Source: Verrucomicrobiales bacterium (GTDB lineage Bacteria > Verrucomicrobiota > Verrucomicrobiia > Verrucomicrobiales > SLCJ01). From it: 64,000 bases of DNA. The stretch spans positions 1 through 64,000 of the forward strand of contig JAGXGH010000075.1 in assembly GCA_024636835.1 (NCBI GenBank). Direction: 5' to 3'. Every line of letters starts with the position of its first letter. Position 1 is the first letter of the stretch. Shown here in pieces: positions 8,348 to 16,701 of this stretch. The notes under the pieces are model-generated. The model made no database searches. It was not told the origin of the DNA and saw only the letters and a list, made by a program, of their open reading frames with translations. Position numbers and translations under genes: made by a program.

Positions 8348-9582
8348 CAGTCATCATCCTCCAGATCCAAATCGGGAATATGACTAAAGGAAATCCGCAT
8401 GGGTGCGGCATCCTGGGTATCGTGGTCGCATCCGAGATGGATCGCTTTGCGACCGTATTTTGAGCGAATTTTATCGATTGCCTCATTGAGGCGCAGACGC
8501 GCTGCATCCTCTCGGGCGAAGAGCGATGGCGTATGATTCGACCTTTCGATCAATCTACCTAAGACCATGGAGAGCTTGAGCACGGAGTGCCCTGGATCCA
8601 GACGGTTTTTCCAGAGTTGCTGTACGACTTTGGCGAACAACAAGGAATCCGCACTGGGCTCGAAATGCATTTCCCCTTCCCACCCTGGTCCGTTGAGATA
8701 TTTCAAATGAACGCTCAACGATCCCGCTAACATCTCATAAGCACGCAGACGTGCGGCTGCCTTCTGTGTTAATTTGTGCAGAATGGGAAGCGCTTTGTCG
8801 GGCGAACGCTTGTCGGGGGCCAGCACATGTGAGTGACCGATACTTTTTCGACTCGTTTCCACTTCCGGGACATCGAAACCATGGAGGTTCAACCAGAAGC
8901 GATCACCACCAATCCCTCCCCAAATATTGTGTAGGGTTTGTCGCGATGCGGCACAGAGTTCAGCGACGGAATGAATACCGTTGGCGTGCAAGCGCAACTC
9001 CATGCTACGCCCTACCCCATGGATGTCTCGCAATTCGAGTTCATGGAACGCCTCTGGCATATCCGAATCGTTAAGGATCATCACGCCGTTGGGCTTGCGC
9101 ATCTTCGACGCCATTTTCGCCAGCCATCGGTTGGTAGAGACGCCAATCGAACAAGTGATGTGTGTGCTCACCGTCCGGGCAATGGTCGATTTTATGTTAT
9201 CCGCGATGGCGAGGATCTGATGCGGCTCGCGCAAGTTATAGGGAAGCCAACACCACATCTCATCGATGGAAAGCACCTTCTCCACATGGATGCAGTCTTC
9301 CACGGCTGCAATTAACCGGTGGTGATGGCGCACATACTCATCCGGTCGCGCGGGGACGATGGTGATCCCCGGACAAAGCTGATGCGCTTCACGCACACCG
9401 GTGCCGGTTTTCACACCGAAGGCCTTGGCCTCATAGCTCGCGGCGATGCAACATGACGTGGCCGCCATCACTGGAGCCACACCGACGGGCTTCCCTCGCA
9501 ATGCAGGTTGGAGGTGCTGCTCCACAGAGGCAAAGTAGGAATCGAAATCAAGAAACAGCGCTGTCAGGGGACGATTATTCAC
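8347..9582 (-). CDS. Y-family (error-prone) DNA polymerase
   Basis: Translesion polymerase of the DinB/UmuC group, 411 residues. Catalytic carboxylates are visible in LDFDSYFASVEQ (D12) and LSIDEMW (D107, E108). The steric and fingers segment CCIAASYEAKAFGVKTG follows, then the thumb helix-hairpin-helix LELRDIHGVGRSMELRLHANGI. The little-finger domain spans about 240-350. A short acidic C-terminus (DLDLEDDD) shows no canonical clamp-binding peptide, so clamp contact is uncertain. The only plausible start is GTG at 9582, preceded by TAAAGG at unusually close spacing. Ten bases upstream lies a near-perfect E. coli-type LexA palindrome (9592-9613), so the gene is very probably damage-inducible. 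A separate lineage near UmuC or ImuB cannot be excluded. Confidence 0.9.
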   Translation of the reverse strand: MNNRPLTALFLDFDSYFASVEQHLQPALRGKPVGVAPVMAATSCCIAASYEAKAFGVKTGTGVREAHQLCPGITIVPARPDEYVRHHHRLIAAVEDCIHVEKVLSIDEMWCWLPYNLREPHQILAIADNIKSTIARTVSTHITCSIGVSTNRWLAKMASKMRKPNGVMILNDSDMPEAFHELELRDIHGVGRSMELRLHANGIHSVAELCAASRQTLHNIWGGIGGDRFWLNLHGFDVPEVETSRKSIGHSHVLAPDKRSPDKALPILHKLTQKAAARLRAYEMLAGSLSVHLKYLNGPGWEGEMHFEPSADSLLFAKVVQQLWKNRLDPGHSVLKLSMVLGRLIERSNHTPSLFAREDAARLRLNEAIDKIRSKYGRKAIHLGCDHDTQDAAPMRISFSHIPDLDLEDDD

Positions 9583-9591
9583 GCCTTTACA

Positions 9592-9613
9592 ATACTGTTC
9601 TAATGAACAGTAT
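9592..9613. promoter_or_regulatory. Putative LexA (SOS) operator of the Y-family polymerase
   Basis: Perfect 9-bp arms ATACTGTTC (9592-9600) and GAACAGTAT (9605-9613) surround the spacer TAAT. It contains CTGT-N8-ACAG, which matches the LexA box of Gammaproteobacteria. It lies 9 bp upstream of the GTG start of a translesion polymerase, a classic SOS target. The LexA gene itself is not in the window. Confidence 0.75.
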
Positions 9614-9705
9614 CAAGAAATACGTCATGAGTCTCGTAAGAAAAGAACTAGCACACCTATAATTTGAGGTTGGCGGATTTCTTGGCCATCGTCCTTGGCC
9701 TGTGT

Positions 9706-9735
9706 GTAGCTACGCATGTGAATGCGTGGCTGTAC
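9706..9735 (+). repeat. GTAG-headed palindrome (REP-like)
   Basis: GTAG (9706-9709) leads into a stem AGCTACGCAT (9708-9717) paired with ATGCGTGGCT (9722-9731), with one wobble and the loop GTGA. It lies between the SOS polymerase and cysS. Its form matches the other REP candidates at 2996, 19384 and 45268, but the stem sequence is its own. Confidence 0.45.
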
Positions 9736-9836
9736 GACGTCCGTTTTCCCCAGACCCGACCACACCACCCTTCCACTTTTTCACAAAAGCAGCTACGAAC
9801 CAAAGAACCAGCAGCAGCGCTATTGATCAGCCCTCG

Positions 9837-11273
9837 CTAAATCCGCTCCATCGAATACCCGTCCTTGGTGTCTTTGACCACCCAACCTAAGGCGGCAAGC
9901 TCGTCGCGGAGCCGGTCGGCGGCACCCCAGTCCTTGGCCTGTTTGGCGTCCCAACGCTGTTGGGCAAGCTCCTTCACCTCGTCGGGAATCTCTGACTCAT
10001 CGGCGGAAGTGTCTGGGTTGGGCAAGGTTAAGCCTAGCGTACCAAGGATGACATGAAGCGCGCATCGCCACTTCGTCGCAGCCTCCGAGTCTAAGGACTT
10101 CGCATCTGCGCCTTTGATGGCCGTGAATACGTGCCCAAGAGCTTCCGGTGTGTTCAGATCGTCGGACAAACTTTCCCAAGCTGGCTGTAGATCACCAAGT
10201 TCGTACACCGCTGAACTCTCCACTAACTCTGCAAACGACGGTGCGGGCGCAGCACCAGCATCAGCCAGCGCTTGATCAAATCGCGCAATCCGCAAAAGCG
10301 CTGAACGTGCATCGTCGAGCGAACCGAGCGTGAAATTCAATGGTCTGCGATAATGCCCACCGGCGAGAACGTAGCGCACCTCCATCGCACCGTGTCCTTT
10401 ATCCGCCAAATCATCCAAGGTGTAGAGGTTACCCAAACTCTTCGACATCTTACCTCCGTCGACCAACAGATGAGTAATGTGAAACCAATGCGCAGCGAAA
10501 TCTCCGCCACATGCGCAGCGGCTCTGGGCGATCTCATTCTCATGATGGGGAAACACCAAATCCACCCCGCCCGAGTGCAGATCAAAATCCGTGCCCAGAT
10601 ATTCCTCAATCATCGCCGAGCACTCCAAGTGCCAGCCGGGACGGCCTTCGCCCCACGGGCTTTGCCAGAAATTCTCGCCATCGCCGGGGCGACGCGATTT
10701 CCATAACACAAAATCCGCGACGCTATCCTTCTCGTATTCGTCGGTATTCGACCGCGAATTCGCCGTCCGCCCCATGTCCAAATCCTGCGTCTCGAGATGC
10801 GCCAGCTTGCCGTATTCAGGAAACGACGAAATCTTGAAATACACCGATCCATCATCGCTGGCGTAAGCATTGCCCGCCTCGATCAAGCGCTCGATCATCG
10901 CAATTTGCTGCGGGATATGCGCCACGGCACTGGGCTCCACATGCGGTGGAAAACAGTCCAACTTCTCGCAGTCCGCATGGAAACGCTCGGTCCACGCCTG
11001 TGTGAAATCGAGCAAGCTCTTCCCAGCCGCCTGACTGTCGCGAATCGTCTTGTCGTCGACGTCCGTGATATTCCGGACATGCAGCGTCGCCACACCACCA
11101 AGCTCCACCATACGACGGAAAACATCCTGCAGCACAAAAGTGCGGAAATTTCCGATGTGCGCCGGCCCATAGACCGTCGGTCCGCAGCAATAGAACCGCA
11201 GCGTAGAACCATCGATAGGTTTCACCTCGCGCGCTTGGCGGGTCAGAGTGTCGAAAAGACGAAGGGTTTTCAC
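9837..11273 (-). CDS. cysS: Cysteinyl-tRNA synthetase
   Basis: Class I aminoacyl-tRNA synthetase that charges tRNA-Cys, 478 residues (family about 460). Seen: the zinc cysteine and signature FYCCGPTVYGPAHIGNFRTFV, including the HIGH-type HIGN (39-42). Further zinc-site residues are in GWHLECSAM and HHENEIAQS, the second signature is KMSKSLGN, and the anticodon-binding C-terminal domain ends WVVKDTKDGYSMERI. The ATG at 11273 gives the usual family N-terminus. It follows a Nudix hydrolase gene on the same strand after 56 bp. Confidence 0.97.
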   Translation of the reverse strand: MKTLRLFDTLTRQAREVKPIDGSTLRFYCCGPTVYGPAHIGNFRTFVLQDVFRRMVELGGVATLHVRNITDVDDKTIRDSQAAGKSLLDFTQAWTERFHADCEKLDCFPPHVEPSAVAHIPQQIAMIERLIEAGNAYASDDGSVYFKISSFPEYGKLAHLETQDLDMGRTANSRSNTDEYEKDSVADFVLWKSRRPGDGENFWQSPWGEGRPGWHLECSAMIEEYLGTDFDLHSGGVDLVFPHHENEIAQSRCACGGDFAAHWFHITHLLVDGGKMSKSLGNLYTLDDLADKGHGAMEVRYVLAGGHYRRPLNFTLGSLDDARSALLRIARFDQALADAGAAPAPSFAELVESSAVYELGDLQPAWESLSDDLNTPEALGHVFTAIKGADAKSLDSEAATKWRCALHVILGTLGLTLPNPDTSADESEIPDEVKELAQQRWDAKQAKDWGAADRLRDELAALGWVVKDTKDGYSMERI

Positions 11274-11329
11274 ACACGATCCATGTCCGCATCCGCAGAC
11301 AATTGCAACCTCTTGTTGCTATCAATACC

Positions 11330-11839
11330 TCAAGGAAGCGTCACTCGGAAGAAATCCTGCATCACTCGACGGTAGACCACGTGTTTAAACTCCGGCGTGC
11401 GCTGGATCGGAAACTCGGAAGGCAGCACCCACTCGATTTCCTCAAATTCCGGCGGATCCATCGCATTCAAATTGATCACGCTGTCAGGTTTAAGCAAGGC
11501 ACAGAGGAAATAAGTCTGACGTTGACCGCAAAACACACCCTTTTTCAAGCGCCCGTTGGGGAAGGTGTATTGATACCCACTGCGCACGGCCGTCACCCGC
11601 ACCGCCGTCGGACGGATGCCCGTTTCCTCCCTGAGCTCGCGGAACATCGCTTCACGCCGTGTTTCGCCTGCATCCACACCACCCTGCGGAAATTGCCACT
11701 CGTGATCGTCGTCCGCACATTTGCCGAACAGCAAGCGACCATCCTGACGCAACACCAACACCGCGACGTTTTCACGGTAAACACCGCGAAACGATTGAGT
11801 GGAGACGTCACCGCCAAAGTTGAATGGGTAATCCGGCAT
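11330..11839 (-). CDS. rppH: Nudix hydrolase, RppH-like
   Basis: A 169-residue Nudix protein. The N-terminal YRENVAVLVLRQDGRLLFGK is followed by WQFPQGGVDAGET and a complete Nudix box GGVDAGETRREAMFRELREETGI (53-75). The GYQYTFPNGRLKKGVFCGQRQTYFL and PEFEEIEWVLPSEFP segments are characteristic of RppH and diadenosine polyphosphate hydrolases. RppH removes pyrophosphate from 5'-triphosphorylated RNA and so starts mRNA decay. Nudix specificity is hard to read from sequence, so Ap4A hydrolase activity is the main alternative. An extra 20-residue N-terminus precedes the usual start of the fold. It lies upstream of cysS on the same strand. Confidence 0.85.
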   Translation of the reverse strand: MPDYPFNFGGDVSTQSFRGVYRENVAVLVLRQDGRLLFGKCADDDHEWQFPQGGVDAGETRREAMFRELREETGIRPTAVRVTAVRSGYQYTFPNGRLKKGVFCGQRQTYFLCALLKPDSVINLNAMDPPEFEEIEWVLPSEFPIQRTPEFKHVVYRRVMQDFFRVTLP

Positions 11840-11931
11840 AAATTCAGGCTGCTAGGACAGGTGCGACTATCGAACGGATCGAGAATAATTCAACATCGTT
11901 CAAATATGTCGGTTCTGACATCCGGAAATGC

Positions 11932-13584
11932 TTGAATGGAAGCAATCACAAGCTGACAAATGACGATAACCCGCTAAGTAATAAGGTAGTGACTGATCAA
12001 ATTTCCACCCGTCCAAGCACTGAGTCTGTCGCCAGCGACACCTCTCACCCACCGCAGCTCATCTCCGCCATTCACATCGGCGCGGGCAGCGTCAGTATGT
12101 TGATCGGTGCGCCGAGCGACGATGAAGGGAAAGTCATCCCCATCGATTTCTTCGAACAACCCGTCCCCATCGCACGCGATGTCTTCGGTAAAGGACGCGT
12201 CGGGCGTCCGGTCATCGAGCGCATTGTGAGGATCCTCAAAGAGTATCGCGCGGCTCTCTCGGAACTCGCCATCCCAAACGGACTCCCCAACCGCGTGGTC
12301 GCCACCAATATTCTTGCTGAGGCCACCAATCAGGAGACCATCCTCAACCGCGTGCAGGTCGCCTGTGGCCTCGATGTGGAACCTCTCGATGACGGAGAGA
12401 TGACCCGCCTGATCTACATGCAGAGCCAGGCCTTGCTCAATTCTGTAAAGAAATTCGCCAAACAGAACACACTTGTCGTTCACGTCGGCCCGGGAAACAC
12501 GCGCGTGCTCTACTTTTCCCGCGGACAGATTTCGCAATACTCCAGCTACCGTCTCGGAGCCTTCCGCGCCTACGAAGCGATCCAAACCAGCCAACCCCGG
12601 GGAGAAGCCATCATTTCCATGTTGCGCGAGCAGACCCGCGCAAGTATTGACTCGATCTACTACGACTACCGTAGTAACGCAGTGGATCAAGTCGTCGTCA
12701 TCGGGCACGAGATGCAAATGATTGCCAACCACGTGGGAAAGGCAAGCACCAAAGGTGTCACTACAACGGAGCTGCGTAGGTTTTTGGTGAAAATCTGCGA
12801 CATGAGCGCCGACCAACGGGTGCATGAATTCCAACTCGACTACGCACACGCCGACTCCGTCGTCGCGGCAGTGAAAATCAACACACGCCTCGCAGAATCC
12901 TTCGAAGCCAAACGTATCTTCATTCCCTCCGAAGACTACGAGACCGAAATCCTTACCCAACTCCCCTTCTCCTCGAGCCTCACCAGAAGGTTCCAGAAAG
13001 AAGTCATGCAGTCGGCAATATCGATCGCCCGACGCTATAAAATCGACACTGGCCACGCCCAACACGTCGAAAAACTCAGCGTCAAACTCTTCGACACCCT
13101 CACCCACCTGCATCAACTCGGCAGCCGTGAACGGCTTCTACTCAGCGTCGCCGCACTACTTCACGAAACCGGAAATTTCATCACCGTCCGCGCGCACCAC
13201 AAGCACTCGTACTACATCATCCGTCACTCCGAAATTTTTGGATTAAGTGAAGCCGATATTGAAATCGTCGCACTCATCGCCCGCTACCACCGCCACTCAC
13301 CGCCGAAGTCGACCCATGACGGTTACAGCGAAATCAGTCGAGAAAACAGAATGATCGTCAGTAAGCTTTCCGCCATCCTGCGCGTGGCAGATGCTCTGGA
13401 TCGCGCGCACTCGCAGCGCGTCCAAGATGTCACCGTTCGCCTTACCGAATCCCGCTTGTATATCGGCATCGCCGACCTTCGCGACATCGCCGTTGAACAA
13501 CTCGCCATGGAAAGCAAAGCCGATATGTTCCGCAACATCTACGGACTAGACGTCGTGCTCGAAAGCGGATCGACCTTTAACTAA
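11932..13584 (+). CDS. Ppx/GppA phosphatase family protein with HD-like domain
   Basis: A 550-residue relative of exopolyphosphatase and pppGpp phosphatase, directly upstream of ppk1. The actin-like ASKHA fold covers about residues 45-340 (SAIHIGAGSVSMLIGAP, the region VVATNILAEATN, then DDGEMTRLIYMQ). An HD-type helical domain follows (HAQHVEKLSVKLF, ALLHETGNFI). The phosphate-binding loops are divergent: GPGNTR stands where GGGSTE is usual, and DDGEMTR where SGEEEAR is usual. A catalytic Glu may persist but activity is uncertain. The start is TTG 11932 or GTG 11989; no ATG lies before the fold. The first base of a dispersed repeat copy (13584-13720) overlaps the stop codon. Confidence 0.85.
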   Translation: MNGSNHKLTNDDNPLSNKVVTDQISTRPSTESVASDTSHPPQLISAIHIGAGSVSMLIGAPSDDEGKVIPIDFFEQPVPIARDVFGKGRVGRPVIERIVRILKEYRAALSELAIPNGLPNRVVATNILAEATNQETILNRVQVACGLDVEPLDDGEMTRLIYMQSQALLNSVKKFAKQNTLVVHVGPGNTRVLYFSRGQISQYSSYRLGAFRAYEAIQTSQPRGEAIISMLREQTRASIDSIYYDYRSNAVDQVVVIGHEMQMIANHVGKASTKGVTTTELRRFLVKICDMSADQRVHEFQLDYAHADSVVAAVKINTRLAESFEAKRIFIPSEDYETEILTQLPFSSSLTRRFQKEVMQSAISIARRYKIDTGHAQHVEKLSVKLFDTLTHLHQLGSRERLLLSVAALLHETGNFITVRAHHKHSYYIIRHSEIFGLSEADIEIVALIARYHRHSPPKSTHDGYSEISRENRMIVSKLSAILRVADALDRAHSQRVQDVTVRLTESRLYIGIADLRDIAVEQLAMESKADMFRNIYGLDVVLESGSTFN

Positions 13585-13720
13585 TACCGTTTCCCAATAA
13601 AAACATCACTTCTCACCACCCACAAGTAGCTCTCGATCAACCAACTCCACGCCCACTTGTCAATCGCGTGCCGCGCAGCGGTTCTACGCGACGCGTCAGA
13701 TCAATAGCAAGATTTGGTAT
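13584..13720 (+). repeat. Dispersed intergenic repeat, copy 1 (ATACC...GGTAT)
   Basis: This 137-bp element begins ATACC and ends GGTAT, so its ends are short inverted repeats. It shares AATAAAAACAT, a CACAAGT block, CGATCAACCAACTCC and GCAAGATTTGGTAT with the copy at 52005-52107, and less with 59905-59972. Relative to copy 2 it carries an internal insertion rich in GCG. It occupies most of the gap between the Ppx-like gene and ppk1. Confidence 0.8.
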
Positions 13721-13743
13721 AACTTCGCACCCGCTCAAATATT

Positions 13744-15864
13744 TTGCCCAACTCCATTCCCGTGAACAAGTCCCATTTCATCAACCGCGAGCTCAGCTGG
13801 CTCGAGTTCAACCAGCGCGTCCTCGACGAAGCTCTCGATACCACCCTACCGCTCCTCGAGCGACTCAAGTTCCTCGCCATCACCGGGTCAAACCTCGATG
13901 AATTTTTCATGGTCCGCATCGGAGGGCTGATGCTGCTGCAACAGGCTGGAAGCCGTGCCCGCGACATCACCGGACTGACGCCACACCAACAACTACTCAA
14001 GGTTCGCACGCGCGTTCAGGAAATGCTCGACGCCCAGTATACATTGCTCAACGACGAGTTGATCCCCAGCTTGGAAAAGGCAGGTATCCGCCGCATCGAC
14101 GATGCCAAAAAGCTATCTCCCGCGCAGAAGAGCCATGTTGAGCAACTCTTTGCCGAGTCGATCTTTCCGGTATCCACACCACTCGCCATCGACCCCGATG
14201 ACGAAGAAATTCCATTCTTCCCGGATCTTCAAATCGCCGTCGCCTGCGAACTCGAAGACCCCGATACCGGAGAGTCGCGCTTTGCGATCATTCCGGCACC
14301 AAAATCCATTTCCCGTTTCATTAACCTACCCGATAGCGAGGCCTTGGATTACATCGGCATCGAAGACGTTATCATCGACAGCCTCGATGAGTTTTTCCCC
14401 GGTGAGAAAGTCAAAGCGGCCACTCCTTTCCGCATCACTCGCAATGGCGACATCACATTGAATGACGAAGACGCGCTCGACCTTGGCGATGAGATGGAAG
14501 ACATCCTCATTGCGCGTAAAAGCAGTGGCACTGTCCGCCTGGAAATTCAAAAAGGCGCGTCCCATCACCTCGTTAGCGCCCTGCAGAAAATCGTCGACGT
14601 GACCAACCGCGAAACCTATCGCCTACCGGGGTTAATCGATCTGAAGGCCCTCATGCAAATCGCGTTCACTCCTGGATACGACCGCATTAAAACGGAGTCC
14701 TGGACCAGTCATCAGTCCGCATCGATTGACCCGACGGTCTCCATGTTCGACACCATCGCCGAGCGCGACGTGCTCCTTTATCACCCTTTCGAAGCCTTTG
14801 ACCCAGTGGTTCGACTCGTTCAAGAAGCTGCTGCCGATCCGGATGTGCTCGCTATTAAGCAAATCCTTTACCGCACCGCATCAGATAGCCGCATCGTTGA
14901 TGCACTGATCAAGGCCGCGGAAAAAGGCAAGCAAGTCACCGTCCTCGTCGAGCTCAAAGCACGCTTCGACGAAGCACGCAATCTCGTCCGCGCCGACGAA
15001 CTTCAACGCGCGGGAGCCACCGTGATCTACGGGGTAAAGGGCCTCAAGACCCACGCCAAAATCTGTCTGGTCGTTCGCAACGAAGGAGGACGCATCAAGC
15101 GCTACTGCCACTTCGGCACCGGCAACTACAACGAGTCCACGGCCAAACTCTATACCGACGTGTCATTCATGACCGCTCGCGACGACTATGGTGCCGATGC
15201 CTCTGCCTTCTTCAACTCGGTGACCGGACGTTCCCGTGTGCCGAATTACCGCCGTATTTCCGCCGCACCTCACACGCTAAAACCACGTCTCCTCCAGCTC
15301 ATCGCCAGCGAAACCGAACGCGCCAGCCAAGGGCAACCCGCCTATATTTGGGCAAAGGTAAACAGCCTGCAAGACCCCGATATCATCGAGGCTCTTTATG
15401 CCGCGTCAAAAGCTGGCGTCGTTGTAAAACTCAACGTCCGCGGAGTCTGCTGCATTCGTCCAGGCGTGAAAGGACTGTCCGAAAACATCGAAGTCACCAG
15501 CATTATCGACCGCTACCTAGAACACCCACGAATCGTTCTGTTCCACCAAGGCGGGCAAAACCGTCTGTTCATTTCCTCTGCTGATTGGATGGTGCGCAAC
15601 CTCGAAAAGCGCGTGGAACTTCTCGTCCCTATCGAAGACACAGAGTCGAAGAAAAGCCTCATCAAAATCCTCAAGACCTACCTCGACGACAACGTAAAGG
15701 CTCGCCGCATTCATGGCGACGGCAGCTACTCGATGGTAGAGCGCAAGGGCAATAAAAAGGCCATCCGTGCGCAAGACGTCCTCAACCGTGAAGCCCGTCG
15801 CGCGGCAAAGAAAGCAGAGCAAGAGCGTGGCATGACTCTGGTTCCGCACCTTCCGAAGGAGTAG
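13744..15864 (+). CDS. ppk1: Polyphosphate kinase
   Basis: Reversibly polymerises the gamma-phosphate of ATP into polyphosphate. The 706-residue protein has the N-terminal helical domain INRELSWLEFNQRVLDEA and the ITGSNLDEFFMVR signature. The head domain follows, then two phospholipase-D-like catalytic halves. LKTHAKICLVVR carries the autophosphorylated histidine, followed by YCHFGTGNYNESTAKLYTD. The second half has IDRYLEHPRIVLFH and FISSADWMVRNLEKRVEL. A basic C-terminal tail (about 650-706, Lys/Arg-rich) extends beyond the core. Pairing with the Ppx/GppA-like gene just upstream suggests a polyphosphate turnover unit. The ATG at 13744 follows a start of the form MPNSIPVNKSHFINREL. Confidence 0.96.
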   Translation: MPNSIPVNKSHFINRELSWLEFNQRVLDEALDTTLPLLERLKFLAITGSNLDEFFMVRIGGLMLLQQAGSRARDITGLTPHQQLLKVRTRVQEMLDAQYTLLNDELIPSLEKAGIRRIDDAKKLSPAQKSHVEQLFAESIFPVSTPLAIDPDDEEIPFFPDLQIAVACELEDPDTGESRFAIIPAPKSISRFINLPDSEALDYIGIEDVIIDSLDEFFPGEKVKAATPFRITRNGDITLNDEDALDLGDEMEDILIARKSSGTVRLEIQKGASHHLVSALQKIVDVTNRETYRLPGLIDLKALMQIAFTPGYDRIKTESWTSHQSASIDPTVSMFDTIAERDVLLYHPFEAFDPVVRLVQEAAADPDVLAIKQILYRTASDSRIVDALIKAAEKGKQVTVLVELKARFDEARNLVRADELQRAGATVIYGVKGLKTHAKICLVVRNEGGRIKRYCHFGTGNYNESTAKLYTDVSFMTARDDYGADASAFFNSVTGRSRVPNYRRISAAPHTLKPRLLQLIASETERASQGQPAYIWAKVNSLQDPDIIEALYAASKAGVVVKLNVRGVCCIRPGVKGLSENIEVTSIIDRYLEHPRIVLFHQGGQNRLFISSADWMVRNLEKRVELLVPIEDTESKKSLIKILKTYLDDNVKARRIHGDGSYSMVERKGNKKAIRAQDVLNREARRAAKKAEQERGMTLVPHLPKE

Positions 15865-15866
15865 GT

Positions 15867-15922
15867 AGTTATCAGTTATCAGTTATCAGTTATCAGTTAT
15901 CAGTTATCAGTTATCAGTTATC
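15867..15922. repeat. Tandem heptanucleotide (AGTTATC) x8
   Basis: Eight perfect copies of AGTTATC run head to tail and are followed by two degenerate units (AAGTGTC, AGGTGTC). They begin two bases after the ppk1 stop codon. The array lies between convergent ppk1 and trpG, so it is transcribed as the 3' tail of one or both. Such arrays are prone to slippage and strain variation. The rest of the gap to 16120 holds nothing I recognise. Confidence 0.9.
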
Positions 15923-16120
15923 AAGTGTCAGGTGTCAGGCAACGGGACTGCGCTGGGCGCTGGGAATTTGGCACTGGGTTCTTCAAACAACTAAAAACAG
16001 GCCAAGCCAACACCGCCCGCAACACCAAAAAAACCACCCGCAGACCGCCCAAAACCTACCACCCGTTATTACCTCCCCCGTATAACCAATAACAAATAAC
16101 TCATAACACCTCCCCGCCCC

Positions 16121-16684
16121 CTACATCTCCAAGAAATTCTTCAGCAGCACTTTACCGTGCTCGGTGAGGATGCTCTCGGGGTGGAACTGAACGCCATGTA
16201 TGGCGAATTCTTTGTGCCGCAGTCCCATGATCTCGCCTTCCTCGGTGCGCGCATTCACTTCCAGACAATCGGGAACCGTCGCCGGATCGACGATCAAGGA
16301 GTGATAACGCGTCGCAGTAAACGGACTTGAAATTCCAGCAAAAACACCTGTGCCGTCATGCAGGATCGGTGATGTTTTGCCGTGCATCAAACGTGGAGCA
16401 CGCACCACGTCGCCACCGAAAACTTGCCCGATGGATTGGTGACCGAGGCAAACCCCGAGTATCGGCAGTTTGCCTGCAAAATGCTCAATTAGCTCACAAC
16501 TGATTCCCGCCTCGTTGGGCGAGCACGGCCCCGGCGAGATGCAGATGTGCGATGGCGCGAGTTTCTCGATCTCATCGACCGTGATCACATCGTTGCGGTG
16601 AATATTCATTTCCGCCCCCAACTCACCAAAATACTGGACGAGGTTGTAGGTGAACGAATCGTAATTATCGATGACTAGCAGCAT
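16121..16684 (-). CDS. trpG: Anthranilate synthase component II (glutamine amidotransferase)
   Basis: Supplies ammonia from glutamine for anthranilate or aminodeoxychorismate synthesis. The 187-residue class I amidotransferase starts [23 protein letters not shown]. It has the oxyanion loop [12 protein letters not shown], the nucleophile elbow [17 protein letters not shown] (catalytic Cys), and the His/Glu pair in [15 protein letters not shown]. The family cannot be split into TrpG or PabA by sequence alone. The neighbour trpE, 17 bp upstream on the same strand, points to tryptophan synthesis. The product may serve both pathways. Confidence 0.94.
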   Translation of the reverse strand: MLLVIDNYDSFTYNLVQYFGELGAEMNIHRNDVITVDEIEKLAPSHICISPGPCSPNEAGISCELIEHFAGKLPILGVCLGHQSIGQVFGGDVVRAPRLMHGKTSPILHDGTGVFAGISSPFTATRYHSLIVDPATVPDCLEVNARTEEGEIMGLRHKEFAIHGVQFHPESILTEHGKVLLKNFLEM

Positions 16685-16701
16685 GGGAGAATAAGGTAAA
16701 A

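Noticed and set aside
11974-13116. A 380-codon minus-strand frame opposite the Ppx/GppA-like gene
   Set aside because: Repetitive acidic composition with no recognisable fold; it mirrors the strong codon bias of the plus-strand gene, which has clear family motifs.
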